From Viola odorata (taxonomy: Eukaryota > Streptophyta > Magnoliopsida > Malpighiales > Violaceae), in NCBI GenBank assembly GCA_963691705.1, contig OY829546.1:36054040-36118039 (forward strand): a DNA stretch of 64,000 bases, written 5' to 3'. Every line of letters begins with the position of its first letter. Position 1 is the first letter of the stretch. Both the position numbers and the translations under genes were made by a program. Positions 62,232 to 64,000 of this stretch are shown here, one piece after another. The notes under the pieces are model-generated. The model saw nothing but the letters and a program-made list of their open reading frames with translations. It was not told the origin of the DNA and did not search any database.

Positions 62232-63940
62232 ATGTCGGCACCTACGCTACTTTCACTTGATATTTTCGGGGGAAGAAGCTTCGACGATCAGGCTGCCCGA
62301 GGAGATCTGTTAGAACAACGATTCACCCCTGATATCACCACTAAGATCAAAGTAGAAGTCGTAGACTTTGACTTAACTAGGATTCAAAAATTGAGAAATG
62401 AGCTGACTGAAGACGAGGAGACACAGTTCGAGGGTAGTTATGGAAAACTACTAACCCTGGTTGACGTAAAGACTGATTGGGGTTGCATCCGGGCAGCCCT
62501 AAAATTTTGGGATCCCTATTATCGGTGCTTCTCTTTCGATAAAGGAGTAGACTTGACTCCTACACTGGTGGAGTACTCCTCTCTGATGTGCCTCACATCT
62601 CCTATATCGTCCATATACCAAAATGTTCGACTCGACTCCTCGAGTGTCAAAATAAGGCTCAATAAGTTGTTAGGAATCACCACTCGTGTCAGAGAAGGTG
62701 ACTACTTCTAGTGTTGGTCGGATATTGAGGCACGATTTCAATTGTCCAACGGGAAAAAACACTTAAGGATTCTGGCTTTCACCATTGTAGGGTTTGTCCT
62801 CTTTCTGAAAATGAGGAACGCCATCGATTTTGCAGCAGCCAATATCTTTTACGAGATGGAAACAAATGCCATCAATCCTACGACAGCTATCTTGGCCGAG
62901 ACCTTTCGCTCCTTGGACTCTTGTCGAAGAAAAGGGAAAGGGAGACTTACCTGTTGCACCCAGTTGCTGATAGTATGGTTGGTCAGCCACTTCAAACAGA
63001 TTCCTGATCAGTCCATTTTCTTCGAAAGCTACATAAGATCATGCCCTTTACTCAGGGTTATCAATGCAATGACCACGGATAAATGAGAGATGGAAAATAA
63101 GGATGTCTGGATTGAACGATTCATAAATCTCTCAGAAGAAGACTTCAGTTGGCACTTCGATTCCATCGTCTGCTGCGGACCCCTACCTTGGGTTCCTTTA
63201 ATTGGAGCATGGGGTGCGCTCACTATTGCCCTGCCCTCGTACTCAGACAGTTTTGCATCACCCAAATCATTCCAGTGACATTCGGCATGACGAGGTCAAA
63301 CCTGCCACACACTGGAGAAAATAAGAACATTCAACTATACGCCTAAGACTGGGCCCACCCTTTTTATCTTAAAGGACGCGTTGCCCCTGCGGCAACGATA
63401 CCACAATATCCGCAGTGGAGGTTAAGGCGAGTCAACGACAATGTCTTACCTCGCCCAGAAAATTAGAAACCGATAGAAGAGGAAGGGGAATCTCAAGTAA
63501 GCGACGGAATGGATGCCATGGCTTACGCTCAAGTGGTAGAACAGATGCGAGCAGCGCAAGAAGAACGAGATCTGATGATAGAAGAAAGAGATATCGCTGA
63601 AGCCCATCAATGCGGCCTAGAGGTCCAGATGAATGAGTTGGAAAGACGTAGCAAGGATATTATCCGCGTACAAGCAGTAAAATAGAAGGTGGCCCTCAGG
63701 GACTTTAAAGAACGTTTGAACAACGAGATCCGCAAGAAAGAAGCGTCCAGTACCATAATTGAGGACAAGAATTCGGCGATAAGGGTTTTGACTACTCGTG
63801 CAGACTTGGGGGATAGGAAGAGCCAGGTATTGCAAAGCCGAATTACCACTTTAGAGGCTGAGATAGAAATGCAGAAAGGGGAGATGGCCTCGATGGAGTA
63901 CCTTTGGCAGGAGAAAGAGAACTCTAACGTCCAAGATTGA
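62232..63940 (+). pseudogene. Ogre-like ORF1 (DUF7745-like) with C-terminal coiled coil, broken
   Basis: The start MSAPTLLSLDIFGG at 62232 is shared with the left copy. The DUF7745-like part runs to about 63260, with DPYYRCFSFDKGVDLTPTL near residue 95. In-frame stops occur at 62709-62711 (TAG) and 63084-63086 (TGA), both where the left copy has TGG. A frameshift lies between about 63190 and 63280. From 63509 a charged coiled coil (QMRAAQEERDLMIEERD; EAEIEMQKGEM) follows with one in-frame TAG near 63683 and ends at a TGA at 63938-63940. In other Tat elements ORF1 stands before gag; its role is unknown. Confidence 0.7.
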
Positions 63941-64000
63941 CACCTTCGTGGGAAGGCTCGAATATCGGCAACCTTTTTTTTCCCATGTAACTAGGACCCC

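Larger units (their letters stand above)
58493..64000 (+). mobile_element. Second Ogre-like LTR retrotransposon, 5' part
   Basis: The LTR (58493-61685), primer site, leader ORF and ORF1 repeat the plan of 1-5352 in the opposite orientation. The element is inserted in the 3' part of the Retand-like element and runs out of the window. Because both copies show their 5' LTR, they are two separate elements pointing away from each other, not two LTRs of one element. Confidence 0.8.

Overview
The window looks like nuclear DNA of a eudicot plant. It carries intron-rich genes with plant-type splice sites, a GH1 beta-glucosidase of the BGLU44 type, an EXO1 nuclease, captured exons of the cohesin loader SCC4/MAU2, and large Ty3/gypsy elements of the Tat lineage (Ogre-like and Retand-like). 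No species is claimed.

Layout. 1-5352: the 5' part of an Ogre-like LTR retrotransposon on the minus strand (ORF1, leader, primer binding site, 3.9-kb LTR). 5353-28003: sixteen complete head-to-tail copies of a 1.41-kb AT-rich unit. 28004-29230: a 17th copy, cut short. 29231-31098: a hAT-like non-autonomous element carrying SCC4 exon fragments. 31099-32237: a last, more diverged copy of the unit, which is the promoter and 5' leader of the beta-glucosidase gene at 32255-35704 (+, 11 exons, 518 codons, intact). 36174-39757: a convergent, apparently intact EXO1-type exonuclease gene (-, 12 exons, 562 codons). 39758-44039: intergenic DNA with a hAT element (8-bp target duplication), a long-inverted-repeat element and a small MITE-like repeat. 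44040-58492: a decayed Retand-like element with 5' LTR, gag (interrupted), pol, two tandem-repeat tracts and two antisense coiled-coil genes. 58493-64000: a second Ogre-like 5' LTR plus ORF1 on the plus strand, inserted into the Retand-like element and pointing away from the first one.

The main point of interest is the array. About four fifths of each unit is homologous to the upstream region of the beta-glucosidase gene, including TATA box, probable start site and the first part of the 5' leader, but no coding sequence. The sequence therefore shows an amplified promoter: about sixteen promoter copies in the same orientation as one intact gene, separated from it by a transposon and one diverged copy. 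Whether the copies are transcribed, act as an enhancer array or are silenced cannot be read from sequence. The other two protein stories are conventional: GH1 hydrolysis of beta-glycosides and 5'-3' DNA resection/mismatch repair. All retroelement reading frames carry stops or frameshifts, many of them at TGG, CGA or CAG/CAA codons, as expected from cytosine deamination in methylated repeats.
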